A stretch of 64,000 nt of DNA from CAYXZP01 sp964469485 (GTDB lineage: Bacteria > Desulfobacterota > Binatia > UBA1149 > CAYXZP01): NCBI GenBank assembly GCA_964469485.1, contig CAYXZP010000001.1, positions 59,688-123,687 on the forward strand, given 5' to 3'. The notes under the pieces were generated by a model. That model worked only from the letters and a program-made list of their open reading frames with translations. It was not told the origin of the DNA and ran no database searches. Both the position numbers and the translations under genes were made by a program. Below, piece after piece: positions 32,337 through 42,292 of the stretch (positions are counted from its first letter, which is position 1; each line of letters begins with the position of its first letter).

Positions 32337-32981
32337 TTACTTGGGGACCTTTTCCCAGTCGGCCAGGAAGCGCTCGAGCCCGATATCGGTCAGCGGGTGG
32401 CGGGTGATCTGTTCGAGCACATTGAAAGGGCAGGTGGCGACCGCGGCGCCCATCTGGGCCGCGCGAATGAAGTGCGTGGGGTTCCTCACGCTGGCCACCA
32501 GGACGCCGGCAGCGTAGTCGTAGTTGGCCAGCATATCGCAGAGCGTGGCCACCATCTCCATGCCGTCCTCGCCGATGTCGTCGAGGCGGCCGACAAAGGG
32601 GCTGATATAGGTCGCTCCGGCCTTGGCCGCCAGCAGGCCTTGGGCCGGCTGGAAGACGAGCGTGACGTTCACCTTGATGCCTTCACCCGACAGGCACTTG
32701 GTGGCCTTGAGCCCCTCGACGAGCATAGGCACCTTGACCACGATGTTCGGATGTATGGCCGCCAGCCGCCGGCCCTCTTCGACCATCCCTTCGCATTCGG
32801 TGCTCACCACCTCGGCGCTTATGGGGCCGTCGACGACCTCACAGATGTCGGCCAGCGCGCTGTCGAAGCTGCGGCCGGTCTTTGCCACCAGCGACGGGTT
32901 CGTGGTGACCCCGTCGAGGATGCCCCAGGAGGCGACCTCGCGGATCTCCTCGATGTCGGCGCTGTCGATGAAGATCTTCAT
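32337..32981 (-). CDS. fsa: transaldolase-like fructose-6-phosphate aldolase
   Basis: A 214-residue short transaldolase (FSA/TalC class). The N-terminus MKIFIDSADIEEIR and DGVTTNPSLVAKTG are standard. The Schiff-base lysine is in NIVVKVPM (about residue 85). The C-terminal part includes TYISPFVGRLDDIGEDG and FNVLEQITRHPLTDIG. Members either cleave fructose 6-phosphate or act as transaldolase in the pentose phosphate pathway, and sequence alone does not separate these reliably. ATG 32981 overlaps the folK stop by four bases. It is the last gene in the long co-directional run beginning at xerC. Confidence 0.92.
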   Translation of the reverse strand: MKIFIDSADIEEIREVASWGILDGVTTNPSLVAKTGRSFDSALADICEVVDGPISAEVVSTECEGMVEEGRRLAAIHPNIVVKVPMLVEGLKATKCLSGEGIKVNVTLVFQPAQGLLAAKAGATYISPFVGRLDDIGEDGMEMVATLCDMLANYDYAAGVLVASVRNPTHFIRAAQMGAAVATCPFNVLEQITRHPLTDIGLERFLADWEKVPK

Positions 32982-33466
32982 GGCTTGTAGAGCCTGACCC
33001 TTTTATCGTCGTCGCTTGCCGCCAACAAGGCCGACACTGTGCGTCCGTACACAGGGTGTACGATGGCGGGGGCCAGTTCGGACAGCGGTATCAGCACAAA
33101 GCGCCGCTCGGCGAGGCGGGGATGGGGTACGACAAGCTCGGGAGTTTCTATGACCTGGCTGTCGAACAGCAGTATGTCGAGGTCTATGGGCCGTGAGACG
33201 GAGCCTTTCGCGCGCTTGCGCCCCATCGAACCCTCTATCCGTTGAAGCTCGGTCAGGAGCGCGGCGGCTTCGAGTTCCGTGGAAAGCTCGGCGGCGCCGT
33301 TGAGAAACCAGCTGCGCGCCCTGCCGTGCGGCTCGCTCTCATAGACCGACGACCAGCGCCGGAGAGATGTGACCTCGGTCTGGTTTAGCCGCGCAAGAGC
33401 GTTGCGCAAGTTCTCGTAGCGGTCGCCGAGGTTGCTGCCGAGCGCGATATAGGCCGTATGGCTCAC
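32978..33466 (-). CDS. folK: 2-amino-4-hydroxy-6-hydroxymethyldihydropteridine diphosphokinase
   Basis: A 162-residue HPPK that transfers pyrophosphate from ATP to the pterin in folate synthesis. Motifs are IALGSNLGDR near the start, RPIDLDILLFD (about residues 95-105) and VVPHPRLAERRFVLIPLSELAP. I chose GTG 33466, which opens directly into the conserved N-terminus. The frame extends to 33577 inside dapB but without homology. It sits 13 bp after the dapB stop and overlaps the aldolase gene by four bases. Confidence 0.93.
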   Translation of the reverse strand: MSHTAYIALGSNLGDRYENLRNALARLNQTEVTSLRRWSSVYESEPHGRARSWFLNGAAELSTELEAAALLTELQRIEGSMGRKRAKGSVSRPIDLDILLFDSQVIETPELVVPHPRLAERRFVLIPLSELAPAIVHPVYGRTVSALLAASDDDKRVRLYKP

Positions 33467-33479
33467 GTCGAGCCGGAAC

Positions 33480-34301
33480 TCAGGTCCCGGACAGCACGTC
33501 GCGCATCGAGTAGAGGCCTGCCGGTTTGCCGGCCAGCCAAGCGGCCGCCGAGAGTGCGCCCAAGGCCAGACAGTCACGCGAGGTCGCCCGATGGGTCAGC
33601 TCGATACGTTCGCCGTTGCCGGCGAGCATTACTGTGTGTTCACCCGCACTATCGCCGCCACGCAGCGCGACGACCCCGATCTCGCCGCTACGGCGCGGAC
33701 CCACCATGCCCTGGCGGGTCAGGACCAGGTCATCCTGCGGACTGCCACCCGCCGCGACGGCCGCACGTTCGGCCAGAGCAAGGGCGGTACCGCTCGGCGA
33801 GTCCTTCTTCTGATTGTGGTGGAGCTCGACGATCTCACAGTCGAAGTCGCCGTCCAGCATCTTGACGGCCGCTTCGACCAGTTCGGAGAGCACGGCCACC
33901 CCGCGGCTTACGTTGGCGGCGATCAGTGTCGGCATGCCGGCGGCTAGCGCTTCGGCCTGCTCCTTTTGCTCGGCGCTCATGCCCGATGAGCCGACGACTA
34001 TGGCCAGTCCCTTCTCGGAAGCGTGTTGCATGTTTTCCAGGGACGCCTCGGCGTTCGTGAAGTCGAGGCACACCGTACCCGCATCGGCCTCGACCGTGGC
34101 CAGGCCCGCCGTGATCCCGACGCCCAGCGGCTCGACCCCGGCCACCCGCCCGCAATCCTCTCCGAGGGCGGGGCTGGCGGCGGCCTCGGTGGCCCCGATG
34201 ATCCTGAAGCGCGGGTCCTGGTATGCCAGCGCGGTTATGCGGCGGCCCATGCGGCCGGCGGCCCCGCACACGATCAGATCGACAACGCCGGCGCTTGCCA
34301 T
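33480..34301 (-). CDS. dapB: 4-hydroxy-tetrahydrodipicolinate reductase
   Basis: A 273-residue NAD(P)H-dependent reductase of the diaminopimelate/lysine pathway. The nucleotide motif VCGAAGRMGRRI is near residue 11. The catalytic segment VELHHNQKKDSPSGTALALAE holds the His pair and the Lys. The start ATG 34301 is fused to the dapA stop (TGATG), so the two are translationally coupled. Gene order lysA-dapF-dapA-dapB is compact and on one strand. The length is typical. Confidence 0.95.
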   Translation of the reverse strand: MASAGVVDLIVCGAAGRMGRRITALAYQDPRFRIIGATEAAASPALGEDCGRVAGVEPLGVGITAGLATVEADAGTVCLDFTNAEASLENMQHASEKGLAIVVGSSGMSAEQKEQAEALAAGMPTLIAANVSRGVAVLSELVEAAVKMLDGDFDCEIVELHHNQKKDSPSGTALALAERAAVAAGGSPQDDLVLTRQGMVGPRRSGEIGVVALRGGDSAGEHTVMLAGNGERIELTHRATSRDCLALGALSAAAWLAGKPAGLYSMRDVLSGT

Positions 34302-35173
34302 CAGAGCAGGCCCTGCGCGGTCAGCACCGGCCGTAAGCGCTCGCGGCCTTCCGCGGTCATCGGTGTCAGAGGTAGCCTGATCTCGTCTTTGATACGGCCG
34401 GTCATGGCAAGTGCAGCTTTGGCCGGAATAGGGTTGGTTTCCAGCGTCATTGCCTGCATGAGCGGCAGAAGCTCGCGGTGGATGGCCAGGGCTTCCCCCG
34501 CGCGGCCGGCAAGGGCCGCATCGACCATCTCCTTCATGCGAGCCGGGCGAAGGTTGGCCGTTACTGCTATCACGCCGCGCCCGCCCACGGCGGCCAGCGG
34601 CAACGTCAGCGTGTCGTCGCCGGAGAGAACAGTGAAGTCGTCGCCGCACAGTTGCATCACGCGCATGGCCTGGTCGAGGGAGCCGCCGGCCTCTTTGAGG
34701 CCGACGATGTTGGGGACGCGCGACATCTCGGCGATCGTCTCGGGGGCCATGTTGACGCCGGTGCGGCCCGGGATGTTGTAAACGAGGACCGGGATGTCGA
34801 CAGCTTCCGCCACGGCCCTGTAGTGGAGCACATGGCCCTCCTGGGTCGGCTTGTTGTAATAGGGGCTTATGAGGAGGGCGCCATCGGCGCCGGCCTCGGC
34901 CGCAAAGCGGGTCAGCGCCACCGCTTCCGCGGTGCTGTTGGAGCCCGTGCCGGCGATGACCTTGACGCGACCGCCGGCCTCTTCGAGCGTGATGCCGATA
35001 ACGGTCTCGTGTTCGTCGTGGTCGAGGGTGGCCGACTCGCCGGTGCTGCCGCAGGGAACCACGCCATCGATGCCGGCCTCGACCTGTTCGCGCACCAGGC
35101 GGCGCAGTGCCGCTTCATCGACTTTGCCATTCTTGAACGGTGTGACCAGCGCCGTGTGGGTTCCTTCGAACAT
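34301..35173 (-). CDS. dapA: 4-hydroxy-tetrahydrodipicolinate synthase
   Basis: A 290-residue Schiff-base lyase that condenses pyruvate with aspartate semialdehyde. It begins FEGTHTALVTPFKNGKVD. The substrate site GSTGESATLDHDE is near residue 45. The tyrosine region PVLVYNIPGRTG is near residue 135 and the catalytic lysine is in IVGLKEAGG (about residue 163). The start is ATG 35173, 14 bp after dapF. The frame extends upstream only as a shadow of dapF. Confidence 0.95.
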   Translation of the reverse strand: MFEGTHTALVTPFKNGKVDEAALRRLVREQVEAGIDGVVPCGSTGESATLDHDEHETVIGITLEEAGGRVKVIAGTGSNSTAEAVALTRFAAEAGADGALLISPYYNKPTQEGHVLHYRAVAEAVDIPVLVYNIPGRTGVNMAPETIAEMSRVPNIVGLKEAGGSLDQAMRVMQLCGDDFTVLSGDDTLTLPLAAVGGRGVIAVTANLRPARMKEMVDAALAGRAGEALAIHRELLPLMQAMTLETNPIPAKAALAMTGRIKDEIRLPLTPMTAEGRERLRPVLTAQGLL

Positions 35174-35187
35174 CTTCTCTTCCCGCC

Positions 35188-36066
35188 TCAGCCGCCGGCG
35201 GCCGGCCCGCGCGTGATGGCACCGCGCTCGACGTCGACATATACGGTCGCCGAGAACAGCTCTACCGCCGGACCTGTCATGAGGACGGAACCGTCCTCTC
35301 GGTATTCGATGTCGAGGCTCCCGCCCCTGAGGTCCACCCGGCACTCGCGCCCGGCGCGGCCCTCGCGCACCGCGGCCACGACCGCCGCGCAGGCGCCGGT
35401 CCCGCAGGCCAGGGTTTCGCCGGAACCACGCTCCCACACCCGCATCGACAGGCGTCCGGGCGAGTCCACACGCACGAACTCCGTGTTGACGCCGGCGGGG
35501 AAGAAAGGGTGGGCGGCGAAGCCCGGCCCGATCGCCTCCAGGTCGAGGGTGTCGGGGTCGGCGTCGAAGGTGACGCAGTGTGGGTTGCCCATGGAGACGC
35601 AGGTGACGGTCCACTCGCGGCCGTCGATGGCGAGCGTGGCGCCGAGGACCTCACCGTCGGCATCGACCGGAATGCTGCGTCCGTCCAGCACGGCCATTCC
35701 CATCTCGACGCTTACCGAGTCGACCGAGTCTCCGGCGCCGCCCAGAAGCAGCGTCTTCGGGCCCGCGTCGGTGTCGATCTCGATCGAGCGCTTCGAGACC
35801 AGCCCGTGCTCGAAGGCGTATTTGCCGAGAGCACGGATGCCGTTGCCGCACATCTCGCCACGGCTGCCGTCGGCGTTGTACATCTCCATCCTCAGGTCGG
35901 CCTTGTCGGACGGATAGATACATATGATGCCGTCGCTTCCGACACCGCGGCGGCGGTCGGAAAGAATACGCGAGACCGCCGGCGCGTCGGCGAGGGGCGC
36001 CGCGCTACAGTCGAAGAACAGATAGTCGTTCTGGCAGCCGTGGAGCTTGGTGAAGGTCAGTTCCAT
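35188..36066 (-). CDS. dapF: diaminopimelate epimerase
   Basis: A 292-residue cofactor-independent epimerase converting LL- to meso-diaminopimelate. Both catalytic cysteines are visible: EMCGNGIRAL (about residue 80) and TLACGTGACAAV (about residue 230). The N-terminus LTFTKLHGCQNDYLFFD is typical. It starts 7 bp after the lysA stop. Meso-DAP serves both lysine and peptidoglycan synthesis, which fits the PBP1A gene elsewhere in the window. Confidence 0.95.
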   Translation of the reverse strand: MELTFTKLHGCQNDYLFFDCSAAPLADAPAVSRILSDRRRGVGSDGIICIYPSDKADLRMEMYNADGSRGEMCGNGIRALGKYAFEHGLVSKRSIEIDTDAGPKTLLLGGAGDSVDSVSVEMGMAVLDGRSIPVDADGEVLGATLAIDGREWTVTCVSMGNPHCVTFDADPDTLDLEAIGPGFAAHPFFPAGVNTEFVRVDSPGRLSMRVWERGSGETLACGTGACAAVVAAVREGRAGRECRVDLRGGSLDIEYREDGSVLMTGPAVELFSATVYVDVERGAITRGPAAGG

Positions 36067-36073
36067 GGGCCGG

Positions 36074-37330
36074 CTAGGACAGCAGTCCCTCGGGAACCGA
36101 TTCGGCCTCGTACAGGGCCTCGGTGCTCTCGCGGCGGCGTACCACGTGGAACTGTTCGCCGTCGACCATGACCTCGGCCGGGCGCGGTCGGCTATTGTAG
36201 TTCGAAGCCATCACGAACCCGTAGGCGCCCGCGCTCATGACGGCCAGCAGACCACCCGGGCTGACGGCCGGGACCTCCCGGTCACGGGCCAGAAAGTCGC
36301 CGGTCTCGCATACCGGGCCGACGACGTCCGCGACGATCGTTTCGTCGGTGTCTTCGACGGCTTCGATGCGGTGGTAGGCGTCGTAGAGGGAAGGGCGCGG
36401 CAGATCGTTCATCGCTGCGTCCACGACGAGGAAGTTCTTCTCGCCGTTGCTCTTGTGAAAAAGAGCGGTGGTAAGAAGGATGCCGGCATTGCCCGCGATG
36501 GACCGGCCCGGTTCGACGATCACGGTCAGCTCGCGGCCGCCCACGGCGTCCCTGAGAACGGCGGCCCAATCGGCCGTGGCCGGGGGCGTTTCGTCGTTGT
36601 AGGTGATGCCCAAGCCGCCGCCCATATCGAGGTATGACAACTGTAGGCCGGTCACGGCCAGGCGGTCGATGATGGAGCCCGCGCGCTGGGCGGCCTCGGC
36701 CATCGGCGCGGCCGAAAGGAGCTGACTGCCGATGTGACAGTCGAGGCCGACGACATCGAGGCCGTCCATGGACGCGGCCCGTTCGTAGTCCCCGAGGCAG
36801 CGTTCCATGGCGATGCCGAACTTACTCGTCCTAAGGCCCGTCGATATATACGGGTGGGTCTCGGGATCGACGTCCGGGTTCACCCGCAGGGCGACGGGCG
36901 CCTTGCGGCCTGTCTCGGCGGCGATGCGGTCGATGAGGTCCAGTTCGGCCGGGCATTCGACGTTGATCATCAGGATGCCGGCCGCCAGTGCTTCCCGGAT
37001 CTCCCAATCCTGTTTGCCCACGCCCGAGAACACGACCTTGGATGCGTCGCCGCCCGCGGCCATGACACGCGCCAGCTCTCCGCCGGAGACCACGTCGAAG
37101 CCGCTTCCCCGGCCGGCCAGTTGGGCCAGCACGGCCAGGTTGGAGTTGGCCTTTACCGAGTAACAGACCAGGTGCGCCAGCTCGCCGAAACCGTCGTGGT
37201 AGGCATCGAAGGCGGCGCCTAGCGCCGCGCGGCTGTAGACATAGCAGGGGGTGCCGACCTCGCGCGCGATGCGCGGGACCGCAACCTCTTCGGCGTAAAG
37301 CACGCCGTCTCTTCTGGAGAAAGCTTCCAC
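36074..37330 (-). CDS. lysA: diaminopimelate decarboxylase
   Basis: A 418-residue PLP enzyme of the alanine-racemase fold that makes L-lysine from meso-DAP. The PLP lysine lies in CYSVKANSN (about residue 60). HIGSQL (about 195), the glycine-rich DMGGGLG and EPGRSIAGNAG are also present. The second catalytic region MCETGD is recognisable as GPVCETGDFLA. The start is GTG 37330, 63 bp downstream of fabD, which is the largest gap in this part of the run and could hold an internal promoter. Confidence 0.95.
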   Translation of the reverse strand: MEAFSRRDGVLYAEEVAVPRIAREVGTPCYVYSRAALGAAFDAYHDGFGELAHLVCYSVKANSNLAVLAQLAGRGSGFDVVSGGELARVMAAGGDASKVVFSGVGKQDWEIREALAAGILMINVECPAELDLIDRIAAETGRKAPVALRVNPDVDPETHPYISTGLRTSKFGIAMERCLGDYERAASMDGLDVVGLDCHIGSQLLSAAPMAEAAQRAGSIIDRLAVTGLQLSYLDMGGGLGITYNDETPPATADWAAVLRDAVGGRELTVIVEPGRSIAGNAGILLTTALFHKSNGEKNFLVVDAAMNDLPRPSLYDAYHRIEAVEDTDETIVADVVGPVCETGDFLARDREVPAVSPGGLLAVMSAGAYGFVMASNYNSRPRPAEVMVDGEQFHVVRRRESTEALYEAESVPEGLLS

Positions 37331-37393
37331 GTCCGCGTCTCTCGCGAACGCGAATATAGTCGGGCCTTGGCTCGAAGGCGAGGGGAAGGTGCC

Positions 37394-38344
37394 CTAATCG
37401 CGTCCGCGCAGTGCCGCCAACGCGCGTGCGCCGGCCACGTCCTTGACGGATGCGGCGACTATCCCGATCGACTTGAAGAAAGCGCCGAGCGGTCGCCCCG
37501 GACCCACCTCGATGACCTCGACCTTGTCACCCGCGGAGGCGATCGCGCGCATGTTGTCGGCCCACCTGACCGGCGATCTCAACTGACCGCCGAGCGCGTC
37601 GAACAGAGCCTGCCGCTCGCCACTGTGGAAGGAGCCGCTGTAGTTCGAGGCGACCCGCCGGGCCCGTTCGCAGCGCCAGGAGTCCCCGCTGTCCTCCAGA
37701 ACAGGACGAAAGGCCGCGGCCGCGGACTTCATGAACCTCGAGTGGAAGGGGGCCGACACGCGCAGTCGCTTTACGCGCAGCCGCATGCCGCCACCCCGCA
37801 GCGTGGCAAGGGCCCGGTCGAGGTCCTCGGCAAGACCGCTCAGCACGATCTGGTCGGGGGCGTTTATGTTGGCGATGTCGACGTCGAGGTCCTCGATGCC
37901 GGCGCTTACCGCGGGCTCGGTCAGTTCGGTCCCGGGTTTGGCTATGAGGGCGGCCATGGCGCCGGCCTCCGGAGCGGCTTCCTGCATGAGGCGGCCGCGT
38001 TCTCGGACCAGGGTCGCGGCCACCGGCAGGTCGACGACGCCGGCGGCCACCAAGGCCGCGTACTCACCGAGACTGTGACCGCCGAAAAGGTCGGCCGCGA
38101 GCCCGAAGGCGGACACCAGCGTCCTGAACATCGCGACCTCGGCCACCAGTATTGCCGGTTGTTGGAACTCGGTGAGCGCGAGCCGGTCCCCGTCCCGGCA
38201 AAGGGCCGCCAGGTCGAGGCCGAGCGTGTCGGAGGCCTCCGCGAAGGCGTCGCGGGCCTCCGGGAACTCGCGTGTGAAATCGGCGGCCATGCCGGCCCTT
38301 TGCGAGCCCTGTCCGGGAAAGACGACTGCGGTCGTCCCGGCCAT
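37394..38344 (-). CDS. fabD: malonyl-CoA:ACP transacylase
   Basis: A 316-residue transacylase that loads malonyl groups onto acyl carrier protein for fatty acid synthesis. The N-terminus is VVFPGQGSQRAGM. The nucleophile motif GHSLGEYAAL is near residue 90 and the catalytic histidine is in VSAPFHSRFM (about residue 200). ATG 38344 follows the lipoprotein gene by 4 bp. It is out of its usual fab cluster (fabH, fabG, acpP) and sits between the lipoprotein and lysA. The frame is open upstream to 38503 only as a shadow of the lipoprotein gene. Confidence 0.93.
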   Translation of the reverse strand: MAGTTAVVFPGQGSQRAGMAADFTREFPEARDAFAEASDTLGLDLAALCRDGDRLALTEFQQPAILVAEVAMFRTLVSAFGLAADLFGGHSLGEYAALVAAGVVDLPVAATLVRERGRLMQEAAPEAGAMAALIAKPGTELTEPAVSAGIEDLDVDIANINAPDQIVLSGLAEDLDRALATLRGGGMRLRVKRLRVSAPFHSRFMKSAAAAFRPVLEDSGDSWRCERARRVASNYSGSFHSGERQALFDALGGQLRSPVRWADNMRAIASAGDKVEVIEVGPGRPLGAFFKSIGIVAASVKDVAGARALAALRGRD

Positions 38345-38348
38345 CTCT

Positions 38349-38774
38349 CTAACGCCGGGGAACCGTGATCGACGAGGCCGGGCCCGGGCTTCCCCACTGC
38401 CCGTCGGCCAGCAGGGCGCGCACACGGTAGGACGAGGGCCCGGGCGGCGCGGAAGGGTCGGCCGCCTCGAAGCTGCGTTGCGGCCGGATGCGCTCGTTAT
38501 CATCGACCGTGACGCGCGCGACCTCGTTGAAGCCGGTCCCGGTGTCGCGTTCCACGCTGAAGCCGGCCAGATCGTAGAGCCGGACGCCGTCGTGGCTGCG
38601 CTCGGGACGCCGCCATCTTACGCTGACCATGCCGTCGTCTGAGACCGTCACCCGTGGGGCTTCCTCCATGACCGGTGCGGTCGCCTCCAAGGGACGCGGC
38701 GGGGTCTTGAGACCGCAGGCCGGCATGGCCAGCGCGGCCAGGATGAGTGCCGGCCACGCGAGCCGCCCGGTCAT
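38349..38774 (-). CDS. lipoprotein, LptM-like N-terminus with Fn3-like domain
   Basis: A 141-residue protein. A signal sequence ends MPAC and the mature part begins CGLKTPPRPLE, which resembles the CGxKGPLYLP start of LptM/YifL lipoproteins often found beside lysA. Residues 40-140 look like a fibronectin type III beta-sandwich (VSVRWRRPE, YDLAGFSVERDT, SYRVRALLADG). The position argH-lipoprotein-(fabD)-lysA supports the LptM relation. Outer-membrane LPS-transport maturation is a possible role, but the extra Fn3-like domain is not in LptM. ATG 38774 overlaps the argH stop by four bases. Confidence 0.7.
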   Translation of the reverse strand: MTGRLAWPALILAALAMPACGLKTPPRPLEATAPVMEEAPRVTVSDDGMVSVRWRRPERSHDGVRLYDLAGFSVERDTGTGFNEVARVTVDDNERIRPQRSFEAADPSAPPGPSSYRVRALLADGQWGSPGPASSITVPRR

Positions 38775-40165
38775 TTCGTGAGCCGCCGCAGGCGCCGCCT
38801 CAGCAGGGCGCGGGCTGTCCCACCGGCGCTCTTTCTGGCGTCAACCGAGCGGACCGTGTCGAGCGAGGCCAGCAGTTCGGGGTCGAGTTCGGGCGAGATG
38901 CGGGCCAGGGCCGCCGCGCCGGCCTCTCCGAGCTCGAGGCCGCGGTCGACACAGTGGGCCACCAGGCGTCCGGTGATCTCGTGGGCCTTGCGAAACGGCA
39001 GTCCCCTGGCCACGAGAGCCTCGGCCAGGTCGGTGGCCAGTAGTAGGGAGTCGGAGGCCGCGGCAGCCATCCGCTCCTTGTCGAAGGACAGCGTCCCGAC
39101 CATGGCCGTCAGCGCATCGAGGGAGGCCACGGCCGTATCGACACTGTCGAACAGGGCCTCCTTGTCCTCTTGCAGGTCGCTGTTGTAGGCCAGCGGCAGA
39201 CCCTTGAGCGTCGTTAGCAGGGCCATCAGGTTGCCATAGACCCGCCCGGACTTGCCGCGCACCAGTTCGGCGATGTCGGGGTTGCGCTTTTGCGGCATCA
39301 TCGAGCTGCCCGTCGAGAAGCGGTCGTCGAGGTGAACGAACCCGAACTCGCTGGTGGCCCACAGGGTGACCTCGCCGGCCAGGCGGCTCAGGTTGGAGAA
39401 CAGGACGGCTATCATGGCCAGGACCTCGGCGACGAAGTCACGGCTGGCCACGCCGTCCATCGAATTGGCGCACACGCGGGCAAACCCGAGTTCGGCGGCC
39501 ACCAGCTTTGGATCGATAGGTAGCGTGGTGCCGGCCAGCGCACCGGCACCGAGCACGAGCGTGTCTGCGCGCGCCAGGCAGTCGGCCAGGCGGCCGCGGT
39601 CACGCGAGAGCATGTCGTGGTAGGCGAGCAGGTGGTGGCCGAGGAGCACGGGTTGGGCCCTCTGCATGTGCGTGTAGCCGGGCATCAGTGCCTCGCCGTG
39701 TTTGCGGGCAACAGCGGCAAGCGTCGTTTGTAGCCGGGCGATAGCCTCGTCTATCGCGGCTCCGGCATCCTTGAGGAACAGCCTGACGTCGGTGGCGACC
39801 TGGTCGTTGCGGCTCCGGCCCGCGTGAAGCTTGGCTCCGGCCCGCCCGATCTTCTCCACAAGCCGCCTCTCGATGGCCATATGTATGTCTTCGTCGTTCT
39901 TGTCGGGCACGAAGTCGCCGGCGTCCAGTTCGCGTCCGACAGAACGAAGTCCCGACACGATCTTGTTCCGCTCGGCCGCGCTTATGATGCCGACCGCGGC
40001 CAGCATGCGCGCGTGCGCCGTCGAGACGCGGATGTCGTAGGGGTAAAGCCGGATGTCGAAACCTATGGATGCGGTGAAAGCGAGCGCATCCTTGTCCGTT
40101 GTCAGACCGAAACGGCCGCCCCAGGCCCGGTTGGCCCTTCGCTTGGTGGTTTTTTTCTTGGCCAC
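38771..40165 (-). CDS. argH: argininosuccinate lyase
   Basis: A 464-residue fumarase-superfamily lyase that releases arginine and fumarate. The superfamily signature GSSMMPQKRNPD (catalytic Ser loop) is near residue 285. Other conserved segments are ANRAWGGRF near the start, HAGRSRNDQVATD (about 115) and GYTHMQRAQPV (catalytic His). The start is GTG 40165, 3 bp after argG. Length and motifs are normal. Confidence 0.96.
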   Translation of the reverse strand: MAKKKTTKRRANRAWGGRFGLTTDKDALAFTASIGFDIRLYPYDIRVSTAHARMLAAVGIISAAERNKIVSGLRSVGRELDAGDFVPDKNDEDIHMAIERRLVEKIGRAGAKLHAGRSRNDQVATDVRLFLKDAGAAIDEAIARLQTTLAAVARKHGEALMPGYTHMQRAQPVLLGHHLLAYHDMLSRDRGRLADCLARADTLVLGAGALAGTTLPIDPKLVAAELGFARVCANSMDGVASRDFVAEVLAMIAVLFSNLSRLAGEVTLWATSEFGFVHLDDRFSTGSSMMPQKRNPDIAELVRGKSGRVYGNLMALLTTLKGLPLAYNSDLQEDKEALFDSVDTAVASLDALTAMVGTLSFDKERMAAAASDSLLLATDLAEALVARGLPFRKAHEITGRLVAHCVDRGLELGEAGAAALARISPELDPELLASLDTVRSVDARKSAGGTARALLRRRLRRLTK

Positions 40166-40168
40166 GGT

Positions 40169-41362
<1,194 letters not shown>

Positions 41363-41366
<4 letters not shown>

Positions 41367-42292
41367 GGCCTGGCCTCTTCGGCCCCCAACAGCCAGGCCA
41401 GCAGCGCTTTCTGCGCGTGCAACCGGTTCTCGGCCTGGCGCAGCACGATGGAGTTGGGTCCGTCGAGGACCTCGCCGCTTATCTCCGCGCCGCGGTGCGC
41501 GGGTAGGCAGTGCATGACGACGACGCCGTCGGCGGCCCGGTCGACGGCCGCTTGGTCAAGTTGGTAGCCGGCGAAGTCCCGCTGCCGCTGTGCCGTCTCT
41601 TCTTCCTGGCCCATGCTCGTCCACACGTCGGTGTACAGGACATCGGCCCCCGAGGTTCCCACGGCCATGTCGTCGGTGACCTCCAGCCTGCCCGACGCCT
41701 GTTCGCGCGCGCTTGCCAGTATGGCCTCGTCGGGTTCGTAACCCGGAGGGCAAACGAGCGTGAAATCGAATCCCATGATGGCGGCCGCCAGCAGCCATGA
41801 ATGTACCACGTTGTTGCCGTCGCCGACGAAGGTCACGGACAGCGAGGAGATGTCCTCGTTCGTTTCGCTGAGCGTAAAACAGTCGGCGAGCACCTGGCAC
41901 GGGTGGCTGAGGTCGCTCAGCCCGTTTATCACCGGTACCCGGGCGTGCTCGGCCAACTCGACCACGGCCGCATGGGAGTAGGTGCGCGCCATTATCACAT
42001 CGACCCAGCACGACAGGTTCTGTGCTATGTCGGGCACCGACTCGCGTCTGCCCAACTGAATGTCGCCGGGTGCGAGATAGATCGCGTTGCCGCCGAGTTG
42101 GTTCATGCCGGCCTCGAAGGTGACCCGCGTCCTCAAGCTCGGTTTCTCGAAGATCATCGCCAGCGTCGCGCCGGGTACCCACAGGTGCGAGCGGCGGGCC
42201 TCGAGGTCGGCCTTGAGCCGTCCTGCCAGGGTGAGCAGAAACTCGAACTCGGCCCGTGACAGGGCGGCCAGCGTCACTAGGTCGCGTTTCAC
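41363..42292 (-). CDS. argF: ornithine carbamoyltransferase
   Basis: A 309-residue transferase making citrulline from ornithine and carbamoyl phosphate. The carbamoyl-phosphate site is EKPSLRTRVTFE (about residue 50). NGLSDLSHPCQVLAD (about 135) and the ornithine-side motif VMHCLPAHRG (about 268) are present. ATG 42292 overlaps the argD stop by four bases and its own stop overlaps argG by four bases. Confidence 0.95.
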